Source of the DNA: JAFEBO01 sp050730655
GTDB taxonomy: Bacteria; Planctomycetota; Phycisphaerae; Phycisphaerales; UBA1924
Reading direction: 5' to 3'
Length of the DNA stretch: 64,000 nt
Assembly (NCBI GenBank): GCA_050730655.1
Contig: JBOHNL010000004.1
Coordinates: forward strand, 124,001-188,000
Shown here: positions 41,959-50,627 of the stretch, piece by piece
Layout of the letters: each line of letters opens with the position of its first letter
Numbering within the stretch: the first letter of the stretch is position 1
Translations under genes and position numbers: made by a program
Notes under the pieces: generated by a model
The model's database searches: none
Told to the model about the DNA's origin: nothing
Seen by the model: the letters and a program-made list of their open reading frames with translations, nothing else

Positions 41959-43215
41959 CTACTTCAGCGTTTCAAGAACGTCGCGGATCTTCTTTTCGGT
42001 CGATTCCAGATCGCCCAAAGTGATGATCGCGCGCACGATGCGGGACTTATCGAGAATAACGACGCCGCCCGGACCGCCGCCGAGGATTGGGTCGTAGTCG
42101 AACGTCTGCGACACAGCCACCAGCGGCATGTTGTCGGGCTCACTCAAAACCGAGCTTTCGGTCGGGTCAAAAGCGGTGAGCAGAATGGACGTGATCTCGA
42201 GTTTGAGCCCTTCGGGCGGGATAATTGCGATGCTCCTCGCGATCCATCGATCCTTTGAGCCGCCTTCGAGCCGTCGCACGAGTTGTCGCGCGACACGAGT
42301 GTCACGCGACAACTCGTGCGACGCCTGATCGCGAATTTCAGGCGTGGAGTCGTCAAGCTTGCTGGTGTCAACCTGCGAAAAGACGAGAACCGAAGCGAGA
42401 TCGTCTCGAACTTCTTTCCACTGCGAGAGCCCTGTAGTTAGCAGGGTCATCGTCGGAGGGAACTGTGCTCCCACGCGAACCTGATCGACTTCCGTCGTTA
42501 GATCGGAGAGAGCGTCGACCCGCTGGCGCCCCGCGATATCGAGCATCCAAGACTCGGACTCACCCGGACTGATCGAGCGCGCGGTCATGTCGATGTTTCG
42601 GATCGGGCCGGAAGCCGAGGCGACCTGCAGCGACGCGAGGCGTCCGGAGTTGCGATCGACCAGCATCTTCATTGTCGAGTCGCCCGATGCGCCGTTAAAC
42701 AGAAGTCGGCCGGTGGGTCGATCGACAACTCCGGGCTCCCAGTGCACCTGAGCGCCGGCGGGCAGCAGTCCGAGATCGTCAAGCCGGTTGGTGCCACGAT
42801 CGGCAAGCACGAGTTGGGGAAGCATGAGCGCGGGCATGACGGACTCAAGGGACGCCAAAAGAGGTCCCTTCGCCAGCGTGAACTCGGCGAAGCGATTTTT
42901 TTCCAGCCGGTGCATCGCGACCATTTTGTCGCCCTCGATGCTGATTGAAAGTTCGCCCAAATCGAATCGGGCGCGCAGCGGACCTTGATCCCCGCCCGCG
43001 TCCACTTTCACGACGATCTCAGACCGGCGCTCATGCCCGTGATCGTCTTTGACGCGAATCTGAAGGCCTTCCGCGACCGGCCCCGACCTGTACGCGCGAA
43101 TTGTCTTGTCGAAAGGAACCTGCTCGACGGTCGCCTGCTGGGGAACCGGCGGCTGGGCCGGCGCCAAACTCGGAACAGAAACCAGCACAAGTCCTGCGAG
43201 CAGACACCGCACCAT
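41959..43215 (-). CDS. Secreted protein with thioredoxin-like C-terminus
   Basis: A 418-residue exported protein: signal peptide CLLAGLVLVSVPSLAPAQ, then a large region of LolA/LppX-like beta strands (ARFDLGELSISIEGDKMVAM, then RLLFNGASGDSTMKMLVDRN) and a C-terminal part resembling peroxiredoxin/AhpC-type thioredoxin folds (LPLVAVSQTFDYDPILGG, GVVILDKSRIVRAIITLGD). No CxxC is present. The product may be an outer-membrane-related or redox-dead protein; the call is uncertain. The ATG at 43215 directly precedes the signal peptide; upstream sequence to 43302 is not protein-like. It starts 5 bp after the YggS-type gene stop, so the two are probably co-transcribed. A 52-bp near-perfect palindrome lies inside the gene. 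Confidence 0.55.
   Translation of the reverse strand: MVRCLLAGLVLVSVPSLAPAQPPVPQQATVEQVPFDKTIRAYRSGPVAEGLQIRVKDDHGHERRSEIVVKVDAGGDQGPLRARFDLGELSISIEGDKMVAMHRLEKNRFAEFTLAKGPLLASLESVMPALMLPQLVLADRGTNRLDDLGLLPAGAQVHWEPGVVDRPTGRLLFNGASGDSTMKMLVDRNSGRLASLQVASASGPIRNIDMTARSISPGESESWMLDIAGRQRVDALSDLTTEVDQVRVGAQFPPTMTLLTTGLSQWKEVRDDLASVLVFSQVDTSKLDDSTPEIRDQASHELSRDTRVARQLVRRLEGGSKDRWIARSIAIIPPEGLKLEITSILLTAFDPTESSVLSEPDNMPLVAVSQTFDYDPILGGGPGGVVILDKSRIVRAIITLGDLESTEKKIRDVLETLK
42272..42323. repeat. 52-bp near-perfect palindrome within a coding region
   Basis: Nineteen perfect pairs (42272-42290 with 42305-42323) are followed, after a single C-A mismatch, by five more pairs (42292-42296 with 42299-42303) and a 2-base centre. 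On the minus strand it encodes SHELSRDTRVARQLVRR inside the thioredoxin-like secreted protein. The perfect 19-bp arms are very unlikely from chance codon choice, and the core GAGTTGTCG is shared with a hairpin in queG. It is a candidate insertion of a mobile palindrome or a cruciform/mRNA structure. Confidence 0.8.
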
Positions 43216-43220
43216 AAAGG

Positions 43221-44195
43221 TCAATCCTCGTCTGACTCGTCGTCGTTCTCCGCGCTGCCCGCCGGGGGTTCTCCAAAGAACGCCGATCCGATGCGAACGC
43301 AATTCGCGCCTTCTTCGATCGCAACCTCGAAGTCGCCCGTCATGCCCATCGAGAGAATGTTGACCGGCCCTTCAACGACGCCGCTGGTGCGCAGTTCCTC
43401 GAAGAGTTCGCGGCAACGACCGAACGTGGCGCGGGAATCTTCGGGTTTTGCCGAGTGCGCCGCCATCGTCATCAGCCCGCGCACCTTTACGTTGATCATG
43501 GTGCCGATTTGTTCGGCGAGCGGGATCGCCGCGGGAATCGGGCAACCGAATTTCTGCTCTTCGCCCGAGCAGTTCACCTGAATCAGCACCTCAATCACGC
43601 GATCTTTTCTGAGCGCGATGTTCTGCAGTTCTTCCGCGATGCGGAGCGAATCAACCGAGTGCGTCAGCCTCACCATATCGATCACCTTCTTCGCCTTGTT
43701 GCGCTGCAGGTGGCCGATCATGTGCCAGCGAACGGACGTATCCGAGGGCCCGGACGCGGCGCGTGACTTGCCGCCGTCCAGAAATGTCCCGGTCGGGACG
43801 GCGCGGCGCATGCTCGGGAGCGTGCGGAGCCTGGATTGAAACTCGTCCACCATGGCGGCCTGCTGGATCAGGTGCTGCACGCGATTCTCACCCAGATCGC
43901 GATGCCCGAGCGAGAGGATCTCCCGAACCTGTTCCGGAAGCGCGTGTTTGGTGACGGCGACAACCAGAATGTCATTAAGTGTTCGGCCCGAACGTTTCGC
44001 AGCGGCCTCCACCCGAGATTTCACAAGGTCGTAGCGCTCGGCAAGAGTTGTGGGAAGTGGTTTCACGGCGGCAACGACCGGAACGACGACGGGGCGAACT
44101 TTGTTCACCTTTGGAGCAATCTTCGATACTTGTTTCGTCGCAACGGCAACGAGGGGCGCACTCTTGGTCCGGGTATCTGACTTGGTCTTGGTCAT
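43221..44195 (-). CDS. YggS-family PLP-binding protein with N-terminal extension
   Basis: A 324-residue protein of the YggS/PLPBP family, which binds pyridoxal phosphate and maintains PLP homeostasis. Lys83 in VVAVTKHALPEQV is the expected Schiff-base lysine. Other family blocks are GENRVQHL, WHMIGHLQRNK, VNCSGEEQKFG and SMGMTGDFEVAIEEGANCVRIG. Family members are near 230 residues; here about 50 extra N-terminal residues are Lys/Val/Pro-rich (KVNKVRPVVVPVVAAVKP), and a Ser/Arg-rich insert of about 30 residues precedes WHMIGH. AGGAGG lies 5 nt upstream of the ATG at 44195. Divergent from the peroxiredoxin gene. Confidence 0.9.
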   Translation of the reverse strand: MTKTKSDTRTKSAPLVAVATKQVSKIAPKVNKVRPVVVPVVAAVKPLPTTLAERYDLVKSRVEAAAKRSGRTLNDILVVAVTKHALPEQVREILSLGHRDLGENRVQHLIQQAAMVDEFQSRLRTLPSMRRAVPTGTFLDGGKSRAASGPSDTSVRWHMIGHLQRNKAKKVIDMVRLTHSVDSLRIAEELQNIALRKDRVIEVLIQVNCSGEEQKFGCPIPAAIPLAEQIGTMINVKVRGLMTMAAHSAKPEDSRATFGRCRELFEELRTSGVVEGPVNILSMGMTGDFEVAIEEGANCVRIGSAFFGEPPAGSAENDDESDED

Positions 44196-44339
44196 CTCGG
44201 CCTCCTGCCTTCGGTCCGGGTACGGTTTCCTTAAGAAACCGGCGGCTCCGCCGCTCTTGTGTAGCATATCGCGCCCGGATCGAGCGCAGGGCGGCGAAGA
44301 ATGGTTCACCCGCGCGACCGGCGTAGAGGAGCATTGGAA

Positions 44340-44825
44340 ATGAGCGATCAGACTGTTCGAGAGAAGATTATCGGGGAAGGCGAAATCGCCCCTGATTTCA
44401 CGCTGAAGGACCAGGCCCGTCAGGATTGGAACCTGGCCGAGCACCTCAAAAAGGGCGACGTGGTGCTCTGTTTTTATCCTCTGGCGTTTACCAGCGTCTG
44501 CTCCACGGAGATGAAGTGCGTCAGCGACGAGATGGCCAAATGGTCGGCTCAGGGGGCCCAGGTCGTCGGGGTTTCCTGCGACAGCTTCGCCGTCCTCGCC
44601 GAATGGGCCAAGCAGCTCGGGCTCAAGCAGATCCTGCTGGCCGACATGCATCGCGAGGTCTGCAAGCTTTACGGGCTCTACTGGAAGGACCTGAACGTTT
44701 CCCAGCGGGGCACGGTGGTCATCAGCCGCTCGAACGACGGCAAGGGCAAAGTGAAGTGGACGCAAAATCGTGAACCCGGGAAGGCCATGAACTTCGAAGA
44801 AGTTCTCGCCTGGTTGAGCCGTTAG
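44340..44825 (+). CDS. Thiol peroxidase (AhpC/TSA peroxiredoxin)
   Basis: A 161-residue peroxiredoxin that reduces peroxides with thiols. Cys54 in FTSVCSTEM is the peroxidatic cysteine (Thr51 is the helping Thr in the TxxC motif). A second cysteine (Cys60) is only six residues away and a third is in GVSCDS; which of them resolves the disulfide is not clear. It resembles AhpE/BCP-type single-domain enzymes. The ATG at 44340 has GAGGAG about 9 nt upstream. It is followed by the FkbM gene after 39 bp on the same strand. Confidence 0.9.
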   Translation: MSDQTVREKIIGEGEIAPDFTLKDQARQDWNLAEHLKKGDVVLCFYPLAFTSVCSTEMKCVSDEMAKWSAQGAQVVGVSCDSFAVLAEWAKQLGLKQILLADMHREVCKLYGLYWKDLNVSQRGTVVISRSNDGKGKVKWTQNREPGKAMNFEEVLAWLSR

Positions 44826-44864
44826 CGCTTTTCTCTGCCGAGGTCATTTAGAAAGGAATTCCGC

Positions 44865-45707
44865 TTGAGCCAGTGGATGACGATGGAATTGCCCGAGGTG
44901 CAGCAGCTGCGGCGCGACGTGGAAATGGCGAATCTCCAAATTCGCAAGCTGCATTCGCTCCTGATGAACACGCGCCGGCATGCGTTTACAGCGAGCGCTA
45001 TGGCGAAGTGCGCGGCTTCGGGTCGTCCGGCGCGAGGCTTGGTCGAGTTCCACGCTCAGTTCGGAGAAGACTGCGTCCTTTACGAACTGTTCGAGGGAAA
45101 ACGCGAAGGCTTCTTCATTGAAGCCGGAGCGTTCAACGGAGTCGATTTCTCCGTCTCGTACGCGTTTGAGCAGCTCGGCTGGAATGGACTGCTGGTTGAG
45201 GCGATTCCCGAGCGCGCCGAAGAGTGCCGCAGGAACCGCCCACACGCGCAGGTGGCGCACGCAGCGATCGGCGCGCGAGGAGGGCCCGATTCGATCACGT
45301 TTGCATACACCGCCGACATGTACGGCGGCATGCTCTCGCATCGGGCGGACACGACCGATGCAACGTTTCCAGAGATCAGCCCGACCATTGCCCGCACCAA
45401 CGTGACGGTTCCGATGACCACACTTGATGCCCTGTTGGAAAAGCACCAGGGACCGATCGACTTTGTGCTGCTCGATCTCGAAGGCGGAGAGGCGGCTGCA
45501 CTTCAAGGCTTTGACCTGGCAAAGTACAAGCCGCGCGTTCTCATGATCGAAGATGGCAAGCTCGGCCAGAATTCCCCAATGTGCGAGTACATGAAGACGC
45601 AGCCGTACAAACATGTCGGATGGCTTGAAATCAACGCGATCTACATCCGGAACGAAGAAATCGGACTCATGAAGCGAAGTGAAAAGATGGCCGTTTTCGG
45701 CTGGTAG
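44865..45707 (+). CDS. FkbM-family methyltransferase
   Basis: A 280-residue protein with a Rossmann SAM-dependent methyltransferase domain from about residue 65. The FkbM block FFIEAGAFNGVDFSVSYAFE corresponds to motif I, and LVEAIPERAEECRRN and IDFVLLDLEGGEAAALQGFD follow. The N-terminal 60 residues are a short amphipathic helix and a linker. FkbM methylates hydroxyls of sugars or polyketides; the substrate is unknown here. The TTG at 44865 has AAAGGAA about 7 nt upstream. It may share a transcript with the peroxiredoxin gene 39 bp upstream. Confidence 0.85.
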   Translation: MSQWMTMELPEVQQLRRDVEMANLQIRKLHSLLMNTRRHAFTASAMAKCAASGRPARGLVEFHAQFGEDCVLYELFEGKREGFFIEAGAFNGVDFSVSYAFEQLGWNGLLVEAIPERAEECRRNRPHAQVAHAAIGARGGPDSITFAYTADMYGGMLSHRADTTDATFPEISPTIARTNVTVPMTTLDALLEKHQGPIDFVLLDLEGGEAAALQGFDLAKYKPRVLMIEDGKLGQNSPMCEYMKTQPYKHVGWLEINAIYIRNEEIGLMKRSEKMAVFGW

Positions 45708-45757
45708 TCACGCAGCGCGATCACACACCTAGGTCTCTGACGCCCGTATCCTCGCGT

Positions 45758-47443
45758 ATGCCTTCGAATGTACCGTTGGTTCTGATCATCCGTGACGGCT
45801 GGGGAACCAACCCCAATCCCGAGCATGACGCCTTCAATGCGGTTCACCTCGCAAAGACGCCTGTCGCCGACCGTCTGATGAGCGAGTACCCGTGGACGCT
45901 CATCAAGACCAGTGGTGAAGATGTCGGCCTCCCACCGGGCACGATGGGAAACAGCGAAGTCGGCCACCAGAACATCGGAGCAGGGCGCGTCGTGCCGCAG
46001 GAATCGCTGGTCATGACCAAGGCCTGCGAGACGGGGCTGCACATCAATCCGGCAATCAAAGCCGCGATCGAGCATGCAGAATCCAAGGGCACGTCGCTTC
46101 ACCTGCTCGGGATCAATTCAGACGCCGGCGTGCACGGCTTGCTCGAGCATCTGTACGCAATTCTCGCTGCGTGCAAGAAAATCGGCCTTCCCGGCGCTCG
46201 CGTTTTCCTTCATATGTTCACAGACGGCCGCGATACCGGTCCGTTCACGGGTCTTGAATTCACGCGGCGGGTCGAGGCGAAGTGCCGCGAGCTCGGCGTC
46301 GGAAGGGTCGCCAGCGTCATGGGGCGCTACTACGCGATGGATCGCGACCATCGATGGGAACGCGTGAAACTCGCGTTTGATTGTCTGATCGGGCGCGGCT
46401 CGAGCAGCGCGGCGCCGAATGCGACCGCCGCGATTCAGCACTATTACGACAATCCCTCGGGCGAAACGCTCAAGGGCGACGAGTTTGTCACCCCCACCGC
46501 AATCGGCGATACGTCGCAGATTTTCGCATCACGCATCAAGACCGGTGATGCCGTTCTCTTCTTCAACTACCGAGGCGATCGACCCCGCGAACTTTCCGCG
46601 GCGTTTGTATTTCCGAACGATCAATGGGCGAAGGTCAAGCCCTCTCCCGATACGGGCACGGTCGGTTTCGATCGCGGCACCAAGCTCGACTTGTTCTATG
46701 TCACGATGACCGACTACTGGAGTGCGCTCACACCCCACGTTTCTGCGGTGGCATTCCCGAAGCCTCCCCGCATGACCAACATCGCGGGCGAGTGGATCGG
46801 CAAGCAGCTCGGCCGCGCCGGTCCCGAACGCCAGTTCCGCTGTGCCGAGACCGAAAAGTACCCGCACGTGACGTTCTTCTTCAACGACTATCGCGAGGAG
46901 CCATTTCCCGGCGAGACCCGCGAGAATCCGCCGAGTCCGAAAGTGAAGACGTACGACATGAAGCCGGAAATGTCGGCGCGCGAGATCTGCGACGCAGTCC
47001 TCCGCCGCCTCGCGTCCAAGGACTGCGAAGAGTTCATCGTTGTTAACTTTGCGAACGCAGACATGGTCGGCCATACGGGCAGTCTGCCCGCGGCGATCAA
47101 AGCCTGCGAAACGGTGGATGCGTGCGTCGGTGAACTCGTGAACGCGACGCTGGCGCGAAACGGCTCGCTCATTGTCACTGCCGACCACGGCAACAGCGAA
47201 CAAATGTTCGACCCCACGACAAACGCGCCGCACACGGCCCACACGACCTACGACGTCCCGCTGATCGTCGTCGGCAAGGGCTTGGAAGGCCAAACCTTGC
47301 GCGGCGACCAGAACGCCTCAGGCTGGTTTAAGCCCGAAATTCGTGCCGCTCGAGGCCGCCTGGCCGACATCCTTCCAACTGCGCTGAAAATGATGGATTT
47401 GCCCCAGCCGGCGGAGATGACCGGGCGTTCGCTGCTGAAGTGA
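45758..47443 (+). CDS. gpmI: 2,3-bisphosphoglycerate-independent phosphoglycerate mutase
   Basis: A 561-residue alkaline-phosphatase-fold enzyme of glycolysis that interconverts 3- and 2-phosphoglycerate. Ser66 in GTMGNSEVGHQNIGAGR is the nucleophile, and metal ligands are in the opening LIIRDGWG (Asp13), VFLHMFTDGRDT and late NFANADMVGHTGS and TADHGNSEQM. The length exceeds the usual 510 residues. Extra sequence is spread over the phosphotransferase region and a Gln/Ala-rich segment before the closing GRLADILPTALKMMDL. The ATG at 45758 is 50 bp after the FkbM gene. Co-transcription with the aminopeptidase gene 39 bp downstream is possible. Confidence 0.95.
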   Translation: MPSNVPLVLIIRDGWGTNPNPEHDAFNAVHLAKTPVADRLMSEYPWTLIKTSGEDVGLPPGTMGNSEVGHQNIGAGRVVPQESLVMTKACETGLHINPAIKAAIEHAESKGTSLHLLGINSDAGVHGLLEHLYAILAACKKIGLPGARVFLHMFTDGRDTGPFTGLEFTRRVEAKCRELGVGRVASVMGRYYAMDRDHRWERVKLAFDCLIGRGSSSAAPNATAAIQHYYDNPSGETLKGDEFVTPTAIGDTSQIFASRIKTGDAVLFFNYRGDRPRELSAAFVFPNDQWAKVKPSPDTGTVGFDRGTKLDLFYVTMTDYWSALTPHVSAVAFPKPPRMTNIAGEWIGKQLGRAGPERQFRCAETEKYPHVTFFFNDYREEPFPGETRENPPSPKVKTYDMKPEMSAREICDAVLRRLASKDCEEFIVVNFANADMVGHTGSLPAAIKACETVDACVGELVNATLARNGSLIVTADHGNSEQMFDPTTNAPHTAHTTYDVPLIVVGKGLEGQTLRGDQNASGWFKPEIRAARGRLADILPTALKMMDLPQPAEMTGRSLLK

Positions 47444-47482
47444 GGTCGCCACCGACTCGACGCTCGCCGGTACGCTTGCTCC

Positions 47483-48622
47483 ATGAGCGACCCGCGACTG
47501 CACAAACTCGCCGATGTCCTGGTGAACTATTCAGCGCGCGTGAAAAGGGGCGACCTCGTTGCCATCCGCGCCGATCCGATAGCCTGGCCGGCTGTCGAGG
47601 CCGCCTACATCGCCGTGCTGAAAGCCGGGGGCAATCCGTTTTACATTCCGCAGTCCGAGCGCGCCGGAGAGTTGCTGCTCGAGCATGGCTCGGACGAGCA
47701 AATCCGATTTCTCAGCCCGCTTGATATGCATCGCATCGAGAACATCAACGTCGAGATCGCATTCTGGGCTGAGAGCAATACCAAATCGCTCTCACGTTTC
47801 CCGCCGGAGAGACTCGCGGCGAAGCAGGCGGCACGCAAGCCCTTCGTCAAACGTTTCCTCGAACGCGCCGCCGAGAAGAAAATACGCTGGGTCGGCACGC
47901 TGTTTCCGACAAATGCCTTCGCCCAAGACGCCGAGATGAGCCTCGCGCAGTACGAAGACTTCGTTTTCCGGGCAGGCCTGCTCCACCTCGCCGATCCCGC
48001 GGCCGAGTGGACCAGGATCAGCGAGCGCCAGCAGCGCGTTCGCGACTACCTGCAAAATAAGAAACAGGTCCACTTCCGCGTGCCGCCCAAAGACAATGAT
48101 CACGACGGCACCGACCTCCGAGTCGACGTCGCGAAATCAACCTGGATCAACTGCGACGGGCATGAGAACTTCCCCGATGGAGAAGTTTTCGCCGGCCCAC
48201 AAGGCGTGGACGGGCACGTGAACTACACCTTTCCGGCGGTTTACTACGGGAAGGAAGTCGAAGGTGTCCGGCTCGAGTTCAAGGGCGGCAAGGTCGTCAA
48301 CGCCAGCGCCAAGAAGGGCGAGGACTATCTCATCAAGATGCTCGATCAGGACGCCGGCGCTCGCGTGATGGGAGAGATCGCAATCGGCACAAACTATTCG
48401 ATCAAAGAGTTCTCCAAGAACACGCTCTTCGATGAGAAGATTGGGGGCACGTTCCACGCCGCGGTAGGCGCCGGGTATCCCGAGAGCGGCAGTTCCAACG
48501 AAAGCGGACTGCACTGGGACATGGTCTGCGACCTTCGTAGCGGCGGGACGATCGCGGCGGACGGTGAGATCTTCCACCGGAACGGGCGGTTTAGTCAGGC
48601 GGGTTGGCCGGGGCCCGACTGA
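47483..48622 (+). CDS. M29-family (thermophilic) aminopeptidase
   Basis: A 379-residue metalloaminopeptidase of family M29 (AmpS/AmpT), which removes N-terminal residues using two metal ions. Recognisable blocks are DGHENFPDGEVFAGPQGVDG, VMGEIAIGTNYSI, IGGTFHAAVGAGYPE and SGLHWDMVCDLRSGG, containing the ligand Glu/His/Asp residues. Length is near the family norm of 370-410. The ATG at 47483 is 39 bp after gpmI. Its final 28 bp overlap, tail to tail, the SlyX-like gene. Confidence 0.9.
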   Translation: MSDPRLHKLADVLVNYSARVKRGDLVAIRADPIAWPAVEAAYIAVLKAGGNPFYIPQSERAGELLLEHGSDEQIRFLSPLDMHRIENINVEIAFWAESNTKSLSRFPPERLAAKQAARKPFVKRFLERAAEKKIRWVGTLFPTNAFAQDAEMSLAQYEDFVFRAGLLHLADPAAEWTRISERQQRVRDYLQNKKQVHFRVPPKDNDHDGTDLRVDVAKSTWINCDGHENFPDGEVFAGPQGVDGHVNYTFPAVYYGKEVEGVRLEFKGGKVVNASAKKGEDYLIKMLDQDAGARVMGEIAIGTNYSIKEFSKNTLFDEKIGGTFHAAVGAGYPESGSSNESGLHWDMVCDLRSGGTIAADGEIFHRNGRFSQAGWPGPD

Positions 48623-48831
48623 TCGTCCTTTGCCAATTCGCGCACGCTGTTTCTGATCTGCTCCGTCCCGGCTTCGAGAACGGAGAGACGCTTCTGCGCC
48701 TGCTGGAGCCGCGCGGATAGATCCTCGGCGACGGAGACGTACTCGTCCAGCCGGCGCTCCAGGAACGCGATTGACTCCTGGAGCTTCTGGATCTCATCCG
48801 CACCTGACCCCGGTCTCGTAGGTTCGTTCAT
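48595..48831 (-). CDS. SlyX-like short coiled-coil protein
   Basis: A 78-residue protein that is almost entirely one coiled coil (QKLQESIAFLERRLDEYVSV, then DLSARLQQAQKRLSVLEAG). The heptad pattern and length match the SlyX family, whose function is unknown. An acidic C-terminus follows. The ATG at 48831 is chosen; an in-frame start at 48885 would add 18 residues and overlap the divergent PagL-like gene. It overlaps the aminopeptidase gene end by 28 bp. Confidence 0.6.
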   Translation of the reverse strand: MNEPTRPGSGADEIQKLQESIAFLERRLDEYVSVAEDLSARLQQAQKRLSVLEAGTEQIRNSVRELAKDDQSGPGQPA

Positions 48832-48883
48832 TCCGACATTCTTGCGTGACGAAGTGGTTCCGGCGTTGGTACGCTTGGCCATC

Positions 48884-49525
48884 ATGCGGATTCCTGCCAT
48901 CGTCTCACTTTGCGTGCTCGCCTCTGCTTCTCGCGCCCAGGACTACTCGCTCGATGTGGCTCCCATTCCGTTCAACATGACGAACGCGACGGCTCGCGCC
49001 ATCGAGCCGGAAGAGCCCGCGAAGTCGGCTCCGATGCCGTTCGGGACGGCAGGCAACTCGTTGTTCTCGTTCGGTGCCGGCTTGGCGTACGCATCGAACG
49101 ATGAAGGGAGTTCGACAAACTCCAACGGCTACGTCGCCTGGAATTACTTCCTAATCAACGATCTCGAGTTTTCGCTCGAAGCAGGCCTGTGGTACTTCAA
49201 TCAGCCGGGCCCGGATCAATGGGGTGGAAACGGCACAATGGCCTTTCGCTGGCATTTCGTGAACAAGAGGTCGTGGTCGCTCTTTCTCGAGGCGGGAATC
49301 GGACTGCTTGGCGCGAGCGGCGAGGTTCCAACCGGCGGCACGAGCTTTGACTTCATGCCCCGCGCGGGCGGCGGATTCACGTACGAGTTCACGCCTGGCG
49401 GCCCGCGACTTCAAGCCGGCGTGCGCTGGTTTCACGTCTCGAATGCGCGAATCAACGGCGACTCAAACAATCCGGCGCGCGACGGCGTGATGGGCTTTGT
49501 CGGCCTGATGTTCCCATTGAATTGA
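48884..49525 (+). CDS. PagL-like lipid A 3-O-deacylase / outer membrane beta-barrel
   Basis: A 213-residue exported protein. A signal peptide (AIVSLCVLASASRAQ) is followed by alternating strands of a small beta barrel (NSLFSFGAGLAYASN, WSLFLEAGIGLLGASG, GVRWFHVSNARI). The motif with His184 and Ser186 followed by Asn187 and a later NNPARDG matches the catalytic His-Ser of PagL-family acyloxyacyl hydrolases, which remove the 3-O acyl chain of lipid A in the outer membrane. The ATG at 48884 precedes the signal peptide. The rest of the protein shows no other domain. Together with kdsD and the LptC/A-like protein it argues for lipopolysaccharide in this organism. Confidence 0.72.
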   Translation: MRIPAIVSLCVLASASRAQDYSLDVAPIPFNMTNATARAIEPEEPAKSAPMPFGTAGNSLFSFGAGLAYASNDEGSSTNSNGYVAWNYFLINDLEFSLEAGLWYFNQPGPDQWGGNGTMAFRWHFVNKRSWSLFLEAGIGLLGASGEVPTGGTSFDFMPRAGGGFTYEFTPGGPRLQAGVRWFHVSNARINGDSNNPARDGVMGFVGLMFPLN

Positions 49526-49543
49526 TAGGCGAAACGTCGCAGC

Positions 49544-50518
49544 TCAGCCCGCTTTGCGGAGCGACTCGGCGGGCGACACGGCGGGCCCACCACTGGCAAG
49601 CAGATCGGTGAGCACAACCTTGTTGCGCCCGGTCTTTTTCGCCGTGTAGAGGGCTTTGTCGGCGGCTTCAACCCAAACGGCTGCGCTCACGCCGATCGGC
49701 GTCGTCGCTCCCGCAACACCGATCGACACGGTGACCTTGCGCTCCGGATGCCGAGGCCAGATTACCGCCGCGATGCTCTCACGCAATCGATCGCAGAATG
49801 CCAGTGCGTCGGCGGGGCCGGTCGCAGGCATGATGAGCACAAACTCTTCGCCGCCGTAGCGGCAGGCGATGTCAGATTGGCGCGAATCGCGCTGGATGAT
49901 CTGGCCGAGTCCCTGCAGGACGGCATCGCCGGCCGGGTGACCAAATGTGTCGTTGATCGACTTGAAATGATCCGCGTCGAAGAACGCGATCGAAAGCGCG
50001 CCGTCGTGGCGCTGCACGCGTGCGACCTCGTCCAGGACGCGGCGGTCGAAGTACGCGCGGTTCCATAATCCCGTAAGCCCGTCGATTTGTGCACGCTGGG
50101 CAAGCATCTTGAGCAGGAAGTTCAATCGAAGTGCGGCGCGGATACGGACACGCAGTTCCGTGAGATCGAACGGTTTGATGATGTAGTCATGAGCGCCGAG
50201 ATCGAAGGCTGAAACTTTGTCTTCGGGGCTCGCGAGGCCTGACAGCACGATGATGGGAATGTGCACCGTCTCGGCGTTGTCCTTGATCGCGCGAAGGACC
50301 TCGAATCCGTCCATCGCGGGCATGTCGAGATCGAGCAGAATCAGATCGGGCCGATGTGCTTTGAGCTCGGCGAGACCGGCTTCGCCGCTCTCGGTCGAGG
50401 CAATTTCAATTTCTTCCTGCTTGAGTCGCGCCCGGAGCAGGCGGTGCACGTCCGGCGAGTCGTCAATGACGAGCACACGCGGCCGAATCACTGCAGGAAT
50501 TTCCGAGCCGGTGGTCAT
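49544..50518 (-). CDS. Response-regulator diguanylate cyclase (REC-GGDEF)
   Basis: A 324-residue PleD-like protein that makes cyclic di-GMP when its receiver is phosphorylated. The REC domain (about 13-130) has the acidic pair Asp19/20, phosphoacceptor Asp63 in LILLDLDMP and Lys115 in IIKPFD. The GGDEF domain has an intact active site GGEEF (222-226), the metal ligand Asp in FFDADHFKSINDTFGH, and the inhibitory I-site RQSD (213-216) five residues upstream. The ATG is preceded by a CGGGGG purine run. It is downstream of the HPt gene (109 bp) on the same strand. Confidence 0.95.
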   Translation of the reverse strand: MTTGSEIPAVIRPRVLVIDDSPDVHRLLRARLKQEEIEIASTESGEAGLAELKAHRPDLILLDLDMPAMDGFEVLRAIKDNAETVHIPIIVLSGLASPEDKVSAFDLGAHDYIIKPFDLTELRVRIRAALRLNFLLKMLAQRAQIDGLTGLWNRAYFDRRVLDEVARVQRHDGALSIAFFDADHFKSINDTFGHPAGDAVLQGLGQIIQRDSRQSDIACRYGGEEFVLIMPATGPADALAFCDRLRESIAAVIWPRHPERKVTVSIGVAGATTPIGVSAAVWVEAADKALYTAKKTGRNKVVLTDLLASGGPAVSPAESLRKAG

Positions 50519-50627
50519 CCATCCCCCGAAAGACGGTGCGATCGTGCGGCAAATCTGAAGACGTGGTGCCCGCTGTCACTTCTCGTCCGTTTTTGGAAAC
50601 GCGCTCAGTGAAAATCCGGAACCCGCC

